A stretch of DNA of 14,720 nt from NCBI GenBank assembly GCA_035512595.1, contig DATKDU010000565.1, forward strand, positions 1-14,720. The letters are read 5' to 3'. Source of the DNA: DATKDU01 sp035512595. GTDB taxonomy: Bacteria > Planctomycetota > Planctomycetia > Pirellulales > Pirellulaceae. Under the pieces are notes generated by a model. That model saw only the letters and a program-made list of their open reading frames with translations, ran no database searches and was not told the origin of the DNA. A program made the translations under genes and the position numbers. Shown one piece after another: positions 7,134 to 14,333 of this stretch (positions within the stretch are counted from its first letter, which is position 1; each line of letters starts with the position of its first letter).

Positions 7134-8837
7134 ATGTCGGCTATGAACGAAAACGTCAAAACGATCATCTACGTCGCCGTGGCGGCCGCGTTCGGAGTGG
7201 CCGCCTTCGCCACCTTGCCGCGCACGACCGAAGTCAATAGCGAGAGCCGCGTCGGCCAGCCGCTGTTTCCCCAGTTCGACGACACGTCGAAGGCCGCCAG
7301 CCTGGAAATCACCTGGTACGATGACACGCTGAGCTCGGTGAACAGCTTCCGAGTGGCCAAGGAACGCGGCAAGTGGGTCGTGCCGTCGCACGACAACTAC
7401 CCGGCCGACGCGGAGCAGCAGTTGCAGGACTCGGCCCAGTCCCTGTTTCAGCTCGATTGCCTGCACGTGGCCAGCGAGATTGCCACCGACCACGAGTTGT
7501 ACGGCGTGATCGAGCCCCCCCAAGACGAGACGGCGGCCAGCAAAAAGGAGTACGGCAAGCTGATCGTCCTGCAAAATGAGAAGTCGGACGACCTGGTGCG
7601 GATTCTGGTGGGGAAGGAAGTGGAAGGCAGCCCCGGCCAGCGGTTCGTCCGCATCGCGGAATCGCAGGGGAATCTGACCGACGCAGTTTACATCACCAAG
7701 ATCGATCCGACGAGAATCCCCACGGAGTTCGGCAAGTGGATCGAGCGCGACCTTTTGCAGCTCAACCCCAACGACGTGGCGGCGCTCACGCTCAAGGACT
7801 ACTCGATCGTCCGACAGCCGACACAAACGGGTGTGCGCAACGTCGTGCAGCCCAAAATGGATGCGCGCGTCTCGTGGGATAACCTCTCCGGGACCTGGAA
7901 TCTTGACAGCTTCCAGATCTACGCTGGTAACCAGGCTCACGATGCTCAGTTGGGCGAGGAGGAGGAGTTGGCCAAGACGAAGCTTGACGATCTCAAGAAC
8001 GCCCTCGACGACTTGAAGATCGAGAGCGTCGAGCGCAAGCCCGCGGGGCTCGGCGCGGAGTTCGCGCTCGACGAAAAATTCCTGGCCAACGAGGAGCTGA
8101 TGACGTCGCTGGTCGAGCACGGCTTCTTTGCCGGCGGGCGCGACAAAATCGAGATCTTCAGCCGCAACGGCGAGGTCAATGTCGATTGCGCCGACGGCGT
8201 GCGGTACGTCCTCCGCTTCGGCGACGTGGCGGGAGTGCAGGAAGGGGCCGGGCTCGAAAAGCTCAACCGCTTCCTGCTGGTCAGCGCCCAACTGGCCGAC
8301 GATATGCTCCCAAAGCCCGTGCTGGAGGAAATGCCGGCCGGGCCGGAGGCCAGCCCGCCGGCCGGCGATCCCGCAGCCGAAGAGGCCTCCGGCGGAGGTT
8401 GCCAGGAAGAGGAGAACCAGGCCAAGGCAAACGAGAAGCAGCCGGATGCGGGTGCTAAGGGGGACGTTAAAGCCAAGAGCGACGCCAAGGCCGAGCCTCC
8501 GCTCGATCGCGAGCAGCTTCGCCGCGAAGCGATCAAGCGCGACAACGAACGCAAGCTGAGAGAGTACGACGAGAAGCTCAAGAAAGCGCAGGGCCGCGTC
8601 GCTTCTCTCAACTCCCGCTTCGCCGACTGGTACTACGTGATCTCCGAGGACACCTACAAAAAAATCCACCTCGGCCGCAACGACATCATCCAGGAAGGGG
8701 CCGGCGCCAAGGATACGGGCTTCGGCGTCGATGCTTTCCGCAAGCTCGAATCGGACGGACTCAAAAAGAACGCGCCCCCGATGGCCGGCAGCTCGCCGGG
8801 AGGGTTTCCTGGCGGTGGTTTTCCTGGCGCGCCGTAG
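7134..8837 (+). CDS. Membrane-anchored DUF4340 domain protein
   Basis: Third gene of the Gld-type ABC operon. DUF4340 proteins are known neighbours of GldG-like transporters and probably act as an extracytoplasmic partner, though their activity is not established. The 567 residues show one N-terminal membrane helix (about 9-27) after a short cytoplasmic tail. A large beta-rich region follows with repeated units around SVNSFRVAKERGKWVVPS (67-85), ADAEQQLQDS and RILVGKEV (156-163), YITKIDPTRIPTEF (186-199) and VSWDNLSGTWNL (246-257), which are typical DUF4340 elements. A Pro/Ala/Glu/Lys low-complexity stretch (about 400-455) and a charged helical segment (456-495) interrupt the C-terminal part, which ends in GGFPGGGFPGAP. 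ATG at 7134 or the in-frame ATG at 7143 are both possible. The only Cys residues are scattered, so it is not a lipoprotein. Confidence 0.85.
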   Translation: MSAMNENVKTIIYVAVAAAFGVAAFATLPRTTEVNSESRVGQPLFPQFDDTSKAASLEITWYDDTLSSVNSFRVAKERGKWVVPSHDNYPADAEQQLQDSAQSLFQLDCLHVASEIATDHELYGVIEPPQDETAASKKEYGKLIVLQNEKSDDLVRILVGKEVEGSPGQRFVRIAESQGNLTDAVYITKIDPTRIPTEFGKWIERDLLQLNPNDVAALTLKDYSIVRQPTQTGVRNVVQPKMDARVSWDNLSGTWNLDSFQIYAGNQAHDAQLGEEEELAKTKLDDLKNALDDLKIESVERKPAGLGAEFALDEKFLANEELMTSLVEHGFFAGGRDKIEIFSRNGEVNVDCADGVRYVLRFGDVAGVQEGAGLEKLNRFLLVSAQLADDMLPKPVLEEMPAGPEASPPAGDPAAEEASGGGCQEEENQAKANEKQPDAGAKGDVKAKSDAKAEPPLDREQLRREAIKRDNERKLREYDEKLKKAQGRVASLNSRFADWYYVISEDTYKKIHLGRNDIIQEGAGAKDTGFGVDAFRKLESDGLKKNAPPMAGSSPGGFPGGGFPGAP

Positions 8838-8875
8838 CCAATCCGCAGTTGGATAGTTCGATCCGCTCGCGATTG

Positions 8876-9088
8876 CTACGCCGCCGCGGAACCGCGCTGG
8901 AGCCGATGCGTTTCTCTCATCCTCCGCGTTTGTCCTTCGTCGCGCGGATGCGCCCCGGTAACGCAAGTCAGCCGGCAATCGGCCGAAAGCGTCTGCCGGC
9001 AGCGGGGGCAGGTCCCCGTTCCATCGGCCGCCGGCAAAGCCCGCCGATGCGCGTCGCAAGACCAGCAATAATAGACCGTTTCCGCCAC
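8876..9088 (-). CDS. Possible zinc-ribbon mini-protein
   Basis: A GTG-started frame of 70 codons on the minus strand encodes TVYYCWSCDAHRR near its start and TGTCPRCRQ about 15 residues later, giving C8-x2-C11-x15-C27-x2-C30, a classic four-cysteine zinc ribbon. GGGAAG lies about 6 nt before the GTG and could serve as a weak Shine-Dalgarno. The C-terminal half (arginine-rich) shows no recognisable domain. It converges on the DUF4340 gene with a 38-nt gap. The Cys spacing and W/Y residues look like protein rather than chance, but length and composition leave real doubt. The rest of 8838-9290 shows nothing else I can support. Confidence 0.4.
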   Translation of the reverse strand: MAETVYYCWSCDAHRRALPAADGTGTCPRCRQTLSADCRLTCVTGAHPRDEGQTRRMRETHRLQRGSAAA

Positions 9089-9290
9089 GACAAGCTTCCC
9101 GCCAGCACGAGGAACCGCCCATCCAAAGTGGCATTATCGGCCCGACCGCTACCAGCCGCTTGAGCGAATGTGGCTTCCGCCGGCCAAAGCGGACCGCGGA
9201 GCAAGCCGCATATCTTCCGGATTTTGTAAAGTCGCCGCCGGCAATTAGTCTGAAGCTTTGCCCGCTTCGCACTTCTGCCGCGATTTCGAC

Positions 9291-10664
9291 ATGCAACTGG
9301 CGATTCTCCTGGTGGTCGTGTGTGCTGTCTCTGGCGCGGGCGGCGACGCGCCGCTCCCCGGCGGAATCCTCTGGCAATTGGCGGCCGCGTTTTCTCTCCT
9401 GGTCACCGCGCCTCTGGCGGCACTGATCGCCCGCGCGTCGCTGGAACACGGCCTGCAGCGCGGCCGAATGGATTGCCGCCTGGCAAACCAGCGGTGGGAG
9501 GCCTGGCACGAGGTCATCACCTGGCTGTGGGCCGGCAGCGCCTTGGCTTTGCTCTATCTGGGGCGCTGGCCGCAGGTGGTCCGCTCCCTCGAGGTCACAC
9601 TCGCCTGGCCGCTGGTGGACGAACTGCTCATTTTCGCGCCGCTGGTGGCCAGCCTGGTGCTGGTGTGGATCGCCTGCTACCGGGTCGAATGCCTGCTGCG
9701 GCAGGCGGCCGGCGAAGCGGCCGAGCGCCTGCGGCAATACGTCATGCTCCGCGTGCGGCATTACCTGGGGCTGACCCTGCTGCCGGCGCTCGTCATCCTG
9801 GGCATTCAAGAGTCGGCTGTCCACCTGCAGTGGACCAGCGGCGCGGATGACCGCCGCGCCTGGTGGCTGTGGGGCGTGCTGCTGGCGGCGGCCGTGCTGG
9901 GATTGCCGCTCGTATTGCGGTGGCTGTGGCAGACGCAGCGCGTGGCCGACAGCCCGCTCAAACAGCGGTTGCTGGCCAGTTGCCGCTCTCTCGGCTGCGG
10001 CGTGCGGGACATCGTCGTCTGGCGCACCGGCGGGACGCTGGCCAATGCGGCGGTCGCCGGGCTGCTCCCCGGGATGCGGACGATCTTCCTCTCTGACGGC
10101 CTGATCGCCCGCCTGACCGACGACGAGCTCGACGTCGTCGTGCGGCACGAAGCGGCCCACTTGTCGCGACGTCATTTGTGGCAGCGGATGATGATCTTGG
10201 GACTGCCGGTGCTCGTTCATTTCGCCGTGCAAGCGCAGTGGCCGCAGGGGCTCGCCGCGCTCAGCGGATTTTTCAGCGGCGTCGGCATTGCTCCGCTGTG
10301 GCAGATGTCGCTGGTCATGCCGCTGGCGGTGACGGCCTACGCGCTGGTGATAATGGGCTGGCTGGCGCGGCTGCACGAGCACGATGCGGACCTGGCGGCG
10401 TGCTGTAGCACCAGCGGGTTGGCCATCGATTCTCGTGAAGTCGCGCATCTTCATTCGGCCCTGTTCAAGCTGGTGGGCGACAGCCAGGAATATCGCCGCG
10501 GCCGCTGGCTCCATCCGTCGGTGATCGAGCGCGTCGCCTTTTTGAGCCAAGCCAGCGACCAGCCGCTGCTAGCAACCCGTTTCCGCTCGCGGGTTGTTTG
10601 GCTATCCTGCTCGCTGCTGTTGGTGTGTGCCGTGGCGACCGCGGCCGGGCTGTGGCCTGTGTAG
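9291..10664 (+). CDS. Integral-membrane M48-type zinc metallopeptidase
   Basis: Predicted membrane-embedded peptidase of 457 residues, related to the Ste24/HtpX group (M48). The zinc motif HEAAH is at 286-290, in a DDELDVVVRHEAAH context. The third ligand E363 lies in LHEHDADLAA (361-370), the ExxxD-type motif of M48. NAAVAGLLPGMRTIFLSDGL (252-271) upstream of HEAAH is also typical. Hydrophobic segments are at about 1-14, 25-47, 76-91, 105-129, 157-172, 190-212, 301-316, 335-357 and 434-453. I chose the ATG at 9291 because it opens directly on a hydrophobic segment. An upstream in-frame start near 9258 would add 11 residues without a membrane or domain reason. The substrate is unknown; membrane protein quality control or regulated proteolysis is a reasonable guess. 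Stands alone between intergenic gaps. Confidence 0.82.
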   Translation: MQLAILLVVVCAVSGAGGDAPLPGGILWQLAAAFSLLVTAPLAALIARASLEHGLQRGRMDCRLANQRWEAWHEVITWLWAGSALALLYLGRWPQVVRSLEVTLAWPLVDELLIFAPLVASLVLVWIACYRVECLLRQAAGEAAERLRQYVMLRVRHYLGLTLLPALVILGIQESAVHLQWTSGADDRRAWWLWGVLLAAAVLGLPLVLRWLWQTQRVADSPLKQRLLASCRSLGCGVRDIVVWRTGGTLANAAVAGLLPGMRTIFLSDGLIARLTDDELDVVVRHEAAHLSRRHLWQRMMILGLPVLVHFAVQAQWPQGLAALSGFFSGVGIAPLWQMSLVMPLAVTAYALVIMGWLARLHEHDADLAACCSTSGLAIDSREVAHLHSALFKLVGDSQEYRRGRWLHPSVIERVAFLSQASDQPLLATRFRSRVVWLSCSLLLVCAVATAAGLWPV

Positions 10665-10787
10665 CTCCGCGTTTGCCGAACCGCAGCGGGGGAACAGGCG
10701 TAAAGGAGACCGGCAGGAGGGCCGCTTCTCGGGCAATTTCGCCCGCATTACCGCCACAATTTGAAAGGTTTGCCTGGTTTGCCCCGT

Positions 10788-10811
10788 TTTCCTGGGCTGA
10801 ATTCCAGGAAA
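10788..10811. other. Perfect inverted repeat upstream of the BON gene
   Basis: TTTCCTGG (10788-10795) and CCAGGAAA (10804-10811) are perfectly complementary around an 8-nt spacer, about 100 nt before the BON start. It sits in an AT-richer part of the 10665-10914 gap that also holds a GGTTTGCC direct repeat (10768-10783). It could be an operator for a dimeric regulator or an RNA hairpin. No -10/-35 pair here was convincing. Confidence 0.35.
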
Positions 10812-10914
10812 GATTTACCAGACTCCGCGCTGCTGCCGATAGTTTCCCACAATCCCCGCGGAAGCTGCCATCCGACGGTGCGGACCGGCCATGCCGACAC
10901 AACTTGAGGATGAC

Positions 10915-11139
10915 ATGCAAGCACACAAGACCCTGGCCGAGCGGGTAGACTCGGCCATCACCACCAGCCCTTATCTGACGAGGCGCCAATTGCGGTTTGA
11001 AACGGACGGCGGCCGGGTCATTCTGCAGGGGATCGTGAAGACCTACTTCCAGAAGCAGATGGCACAGGAAGTGGTCCGCCGTGTGGAAGGCGTCGAGCGG
11101 ATCGACAACCATCTGGTGGTTACCTGGCCGCCCGCCTAG
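10915..11139 (+). CDS. BON-domain mini-protein
   Basis: A 74-residue protein that is essentially one BON domain, a small alpha/beta fold found in OsmY and secretin-associated proteins and thought to bind membranes or ligands. Visible: helix with LAERVDSAITTSPYL (7-21), strand RQLRFET (24-30), then GGRVILQGIVKTY (32-44) with the conserved glycine, helix QKQMAQEVVRRVEGVERI (46-63) and final strand DNHLVVTW (64-71). There is no signal peptide, so a cytoplasmic location is likely. The ATG at 10915 has GAGGA 4 nt upstream; an in-frame ATG at 10891 would add 8 residues. It lies 90 nt before the Tudor-like gene, so the two may be co-transcribed. Confidence 0.75.
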   Translation: MQAHKTLAERVDSAITTSPYLTRRQLRFETDGGRVILQGIVKTYFQKQMAQEVVRRVEGVERIDNHLVVTWPPA

Positions 11140-11229
11140 CGAACCGGCCCGCCGCGCCGCTCTCTTCCCTTCGGAAAGCCCGCCGATCACAATGACGGCG
11201 GACTTCCCGTTCTGGCAGGTGAGGCGTCT

Positions 11230-12234
11230 ATGTCGTGGGCCGTTCATGCGCGCGTTCTGGTGCGCCCCGAGTTGGATTCGTTCTGGTATCCAGGAACCGT
11301 CCGTCACGCGGACGGCGGCCGGTTTTACGTGATCCTCGACAACCAGGACGACGGCTGGTTCGTCGCCAGCCAGATGAAGCCGCTGGCGCTGTCCGCGGGG
11401 ACGCAGGTCGCCATCGAAGACGGGGCCACCAGCCGGTCGCAAGTTGGCGTCGTCGAATCGGTGGAGGGGAGCACGGTGCAGGTTCGCACCGGCGACGGCG
11501 CGCAGGTGACCGCCAACCTGGCGTCGATCCGAGTGCCGGAACGGCCGCTCCCCGCAGCGCGGAAGCCGCACATGCGGTGGGCCGTCGGCGACCGCGTCCT
11601 GGCCCGCTGGGGAGGCGACCTGTTCTGGTATCCGGGGACGATCTATTCCGTTGACGACGGCGAGTACAGCATCTTGTTTGACGACCAGGATCAGGCGATC
11701 GTGCCGCCCGAGGACATCATGCCGCTGAACGTGCAGGTGGGGGACAAGGTCTTCTGCCGGCCGAAGTTCGAGGCGTCGCTCCGCTACTTCCCTGCCGAGG
11801 TCACTCGCGTATCGGGGGAGGTGATCGACGTTCTGTACGAAGACTCGGAGGAAGTGGAGCTGAACACGAGCCTCAGCCGCATTCGCATCCGCCGCGAGTC
11901 GGGCAAGGCGATCCGCTGGAACGAAGGGGACCGCGTGCTGGTCTTCGGACGGGACGGGTTCTGGTATCCCGCGCAGGTCCTGTCGATCGACGGCGACCGG
12001 ACCTTCGCCAGCTTCTTCGACGGGCGGCACGGCTGGCTCAAGCCGGAAGAAATCCGCCCGCTGCGGCTCTCGGCCGGAATGCAGATCGATTGCCGCCAGG
12101 GGGCGGGCGAAGAGTATCAGGCGGCGACGCTGGAGAAGGTCTCCGGCGACGTGCTCCGCGTCCAATACGAAGACGGCACCAGCGAGCAAACGCTGATCCG
12201 ACTGGTGCGGGTGCCGGGGGAGGGGCGTGGATAG
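11230..12234 (+). CDS. Three-unit Tudor-like (DUF4537-type) repeat protein
   Basis: A 334-residue soluble protein built of three tandem units of about 112 residues. Each begins with a W-x-x-G/A-x-RVL-type strand followed by an FWYP motif (18-21, 132-135, 244-247) and YSILFDDQD or equivalent, resembling small Tudor-like barrels of the DUF4537 type. Each unit then has a second half built around G-x-Q/K-V ... V-x-x-V-x-G-x-V-x-V-x-Y/R-x-D/E-D/G (about 56-102, 168-220, 280-327), itself Tudor-like, so the protein may hold six barrels. Tudor folds usually bind peptides (often methylated in eukaryotes) or nucleic acid; no such ligand is shown here. GAGG lies 6 nt before the ATG, one of the better ribosome sites in the window. 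Family-level call; function unknown. Confidence 0.7.
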   Translation: MSWAVHARVLVRPELDSFWYPGTVRHADGGRFYVILDNQDDGWFVASQMKPLALSAGTQVAIEDGATSRSQVGVVESVEGSTVQVRTGDGAQVTANLASIRVPERPLPAARKPHMRWAVGDRVLARWGGDLFWYPGTIYSVDDGEYSILFDDQDQAIVPPEDIMPLNVQVGDKVFCRPKFEASLRYFPAEVTRVSGEVIDVLYEDSEEVELNTSLSRIRIRRESGKAIRWNEGDRVLVFGRDGFWYPAQVLSIDGDRTFASFFDGRHGWLKPEEIRPLRLSAGMQIDCRQGAGEEYQAATLEKVSGDVLRVQYEDGTSEQTLIRLVRVPGEGRG

Positions 12235-12304
12235 GACTCTATCAACTTTTGCAGCCGAGATACTCGCTTCCCTCTTGATGGACACGGTAAGATTGAAGTG
12301 CAAC

Positions 12305-12712
12305 ATGATTCCAGCGCTCGATGATTACGGAAACCTTCCTGCGGGAATCCATCGGGCAACGTTAGAGGAACTGGTGGCCGCGTTTGGAAGCGGTTCGCCC
12401 GAGCGGGAGGTCCAGGCAAGTGAGTTGGTGGAGTTTGTGCAATGGGCAATCACAGCGGGAATCCGAAGAATCATTGTGAATGGGAGTTTCGTAACCGGAA
12501 AGCTTTCACCGAATGACGTGGATGTCATCGTGCTGCCTGGCCCCGAATATCCGATGGATACCATGGACAACGAAGTGATTCATGATTCGGTTTGGCCGTT
12601 TCTTCAGATAATCTTCGCAGCCGATGACGCCGATCTGGAGCGGTGGGCGAACGAGGATTTTGGAACCGATCGCCGCCAGCGCCCCAAGGGAGTTGTGGAG
12701 TTGATCCTATGA
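12305..12712 (+). CDS. DUF6932-type nucleotidyltransferase-like protein
   Basis: A 135-residue protein opening MIPALDDYGNLPAGIHRATLEEL, the typical N-terminus of the DUF6932 family. An in-frame start at 12227 would add 26 residues unlike the family, so I chose 12305. The core has IIVNGSFVTGKLSPNDVDVIV (57-77), a nucleotidyltransferase-like G-S ... D71-x-D73 pattern, and the end FGTDRRQRPKGVVEL also fits the family. Such proteins occur in accessory, toxin-antitoxin-like settings, but no activity is established. Its codons are more AT-rich than those of the Tudor-like gene and the flavoprotein gene on either side, which hints at recent arrival. Its TGA overlaps the ATG of the next gene (ATGA at 12709-12712). 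Confidence 0.7.
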   Translation: MIPALDDYGNLPAGIHRATLEELVAAFGSGSPEREVQASELVEFVQWAITAGIRRIIVNGSFVTGKLSPNDVDVIVLPGPEYPMDTMDNEVIHDSVWPFLQIIFAADDADLERWANEDFGTDRRQRPKGVVELIL

Positions 12713-12915
12713 CCGAGCGATTGACCAAGGCAGGATACGAGCAAACACAGCGCAAACTTGCCAACCTTGAGCGCCGTCTCAAGGCCATCAAGTCGCGCTC
12801 CGACTTGAAACCCGAGCACCGGTCCGAGGTCGTGCGCTCGTACCGCAAAATGATCCAGCAATACGCGGCGGAACTAAAGGTCTTTGAGGCGAGTGAGCGC
12901 GCGTCCCGGCCATGA
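12709..12915 (+). CDS. Short coiled-coil protein, partner of the DUF6932-type gene
   Basis: A 68-residue, strongly charged, helical protein. It begins MTERLTKAGYEQTQRKLAN and shows heptad-like hydrophobic spacing through LANLERRLKAI and again in VVRSYRKMIQQYAAELKVF. It starts with an ATGA overlap on the DUF6932-type gene and ends with an ATGA overlap on the flavoprotein gene (12912-12915), so translation of all three is probably coupled. The N-terminal helix recalls small proteins often encoded beside DUF6932 genes, possibly antitoxin-like, but no DNA-binding motif is clear. Function unknown; that it is a real gene is well supported by the tight packing. Confidence 0.7.
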   Translation: MTERLTKAGYEQTQRKLANLERRLKAIKSRSDLKPEHRSEVVRSYRKMIQQYAAELKVFEASERASRP

Positions 12916-14333
12916 CGGAAGTGGACGTCATCATCGTCGGCGCAGGCGCTGCCGGCCTTGTGGCGGCATTCCGTGCCGCGGAGCTTGGCAAACGGACGCT
13001 GCTTCTGGAAAAGAACCGCCGGCCCGGCGTGAAAATCCTCATGTCCGGCGGCACGCGGTGCAACATCACGCAGGCCACCGATAATCGGGGCATCGCCCTA
13101 GCCTATGGACCGCCGGGACGATTCTTGCACTCGGCACTCGCCGCCCTCAGCGTGCAGGACTCGATCGGCCTGTTCGAAGCCGAGGGGGTCAAGACGAAGG
13201 TCGAAGAGACCGGCAAAGTCTTTCCCGTCAGCAACAAGGCGAGCGACGTGCTGGAGGCGCTGCTGGCCAGATTGCATCGCAGCGGAGCGGAGCTGGCGCT
13301 CGAAGAGCCGGTGACCCATGTAGTACACTCGCTCCGCGAGTGTACATCCGACTCGCAGAGCGAGTCGGCCACGATCACCGCCGACTCGCAAGGCGCGTCG
13401 CAAGGTCCAACGGAGCACTCGCGGAGCGAGTGCTCTACGTTCCAACTCACCACCCCCACTCGCACGCTCCAAACGCCGCGCCTGATCCTCACCACCGGCG
13501 GCAAGTCGTACCCCGGCAGCGGCACGACCGGCGACGGCTACCAGTGGGCGGCCAGTCTGGGACATACCATCGTCCCGCCGCGGCCGGCACTCACGCCGCT
13601 GACCACCAGTGCCGCGTGGGTGCTCGCGCTCAAGGGCATCACGCTTCCGGACGTCACGCTCACGATTTTGGGCGGGGGCAAGAAGCTGGCCAGCCGCAAG
13701 AGCTCGCTCCTGTTTGCTCACTTCGGCCTCACCGGCCCGGCAGCACTCGACGTGAGCCGCGTCGTCTCGGGCCATCCTCAACCTTCGTCGCTGACGGCCG
13801 AAATTGATCTTCTGCCCGACGAAAACGAGGCGCAGCTCGGCGAGCGGCTGCGCCGCGAACTGGCCGCCTCCGGAAAGAAGAACATCGCTACGATCGTGGC
13901 CTCGCTCGTGCCGCAGCGTTTGGCCGAAACGCTGCTGATTCTCGCCAACACTCCCGCCGACCGCCGTGCCGCGGAAATCTCCAAGCTCGAGCGCGGCCGC
14001 CTCGTGCGGCTGCTCAAGCATCTGCCGGTGCCGCTGTCCGGCACGCTCGGCTTCGGCAAGGCGGAGGTGACTGCCGGCGGCATTGCGCTCTCCGAGGTCG
14101 ATTCGCGGACGATGCAGAGCAAGCTGGTCCCCGGCCTGTACTTTGCCGGCGAGATCCTCGACCTCGACGGCCCGATCGGCGGCTACAACTTTCAAGCCGC
14201 CTGGAGCACCGGCTGGCTGGCGGGGAGCAGCGCGGCCGCCGGGCACAGTTCCGAGCTCCGGCGAGCGGGGGGCGTCAGCCCCCTGATCTCCCGGGTTCCC
14301 GGTTCCGGCGAGCGGGGGGCGTCAGCCCCCTGA
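12912..14333 (+). CDS. FAD-dependent oxidoreductase, HI0933/BaiN (YhiN) family, with repeat-derived insert and tail
   Basis: A 473-residue flavoprotein. Motifs: dinucleotide-binding VIIVGAGAAGLVAA (6-19), MSGGTRCNIT (44-53), TTGGKSYPGSGTTGDGY (194-210), LTGPAALDVSR (273-283), and C-terminal AGEILDLDGPIGGYNFQAAW (412-431), all typical of HI0933/BaiN proteins. Family members include bile-acid reductases, but most have unknown substrates. Two parts are odd. Residues about 138-174 are encoded by four palindromic repeats and have low-complexity HSLREC, DSQSES, DSQGAS, HSRSEC units; they sit just before the strand leading to the TTGG motif, where a loop insertion may be tolerated. Residues about 449-473 and the stop are encoded by two gene-end palindromes. 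Both alterations leave all motifs intact, so the gene is probably functional. Family call secure, substrate unknown. Confidence 0.88.
   Translation: MTEVDVIIVGAGAAGLVAAFRAAELGKRTLLLEKNRRPGVKILMSGGTRCNITQATDNRGIALAYGPPGRFLHSALAALSVQDSIGLFEAEGVKTKVEETGKVFPVSNKASDVLEALLARLHRSGAELALEEPVTHVVHSLRECTSDSQSESATITADSQGASQGPTEHSRSECSTFQLTTPTRTLQTPRLILTTGGKSYPGSGTTGDGYQWAASLGHTIVPPRPALTPLTTSAAWVLALKGITLPDVTLTILGGGKKLASRKSSLLFAHFGLTGPAALDVSRVVSGHPQPSSLTAEIDLLPDENEAQLGERLRRELAASGKKNIATIVASLVPQRLAETLLILANTPADRRAAEISKLERGRLVRLLKHLPVPLSGTLGFGKAEVTAGGIALSEVDSRTMQSKLVPGLYFAGEILDLDGPIGGYNFQAAWSTGWLAGSSAAAGHSSELRRAGGVSPLISRVPGSGERGASAP
13323..13435. repeat. Array of four small palindromes inside the flavoprotein gene
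   Basis: Each unit is ACTCG, a 5-nt loop, and its complement, with longer arms: GTACACTCG/CGAGTGTAC (13323-13345), CCGACTCG/CGAGTCGG (13348-13368), a degenerate CGACTCG/CGCGTCG (13382-13400) and GAGCACTCG/CGAGTGCTC (13413-13435). The ACTCG cores start at 13327, 13351, 13384 and 13417, spacing 24, 33 and 33 nt, so all four are read in one frame. The palindrome core contains no stop in any frame. Confidence 0.85.
14258..14333 (+). repeat. Two gene-end palindromes in tandem, supplying the flavoprotein C-terminus and stop
   Basis: CCGGCGAGCGGGGGGCGTCA (with GCCCCCTGAT following) occurs at 14258 and again at 14305, a 47-nt offset. The first copy is read as RRAGGVSPLI, the second, two bases out of register, as GERGASAP and then TGA. 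Each carries a GGGGGC/GCCCCC hairpin (14268-14283, 14315-14330). The second copy is the inner end of the large inverted repeat; the first is an extra copy found only on this side. Confidence 0.8.

Noticed and set aside
4041..10550. An open frame of 2169 codons on the minus strand opposite four genes
   Set aside because: It lies antisense to genes with clear motifs, its translation is His/Arg/Gln/Leu-rich without any domain, and GC-rich coding DNA often leaves one antisense frame open. The length is striking but there is no positive protein evidence.
10465..12306. A 613-codon minus-strand frame opposite the BON and Tudor-like genes
   Set aside because: Spans several genes and intergenic gaps antisense, with no recognisable domain; another high-GC shadow.
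13323..13435. CRISPR-like array
   Set aside because: Units are only about 19-23 nt palindromes, imperfectly repeated, with 2-13 nt between them and inside an open coding frame; no cas genes are present.
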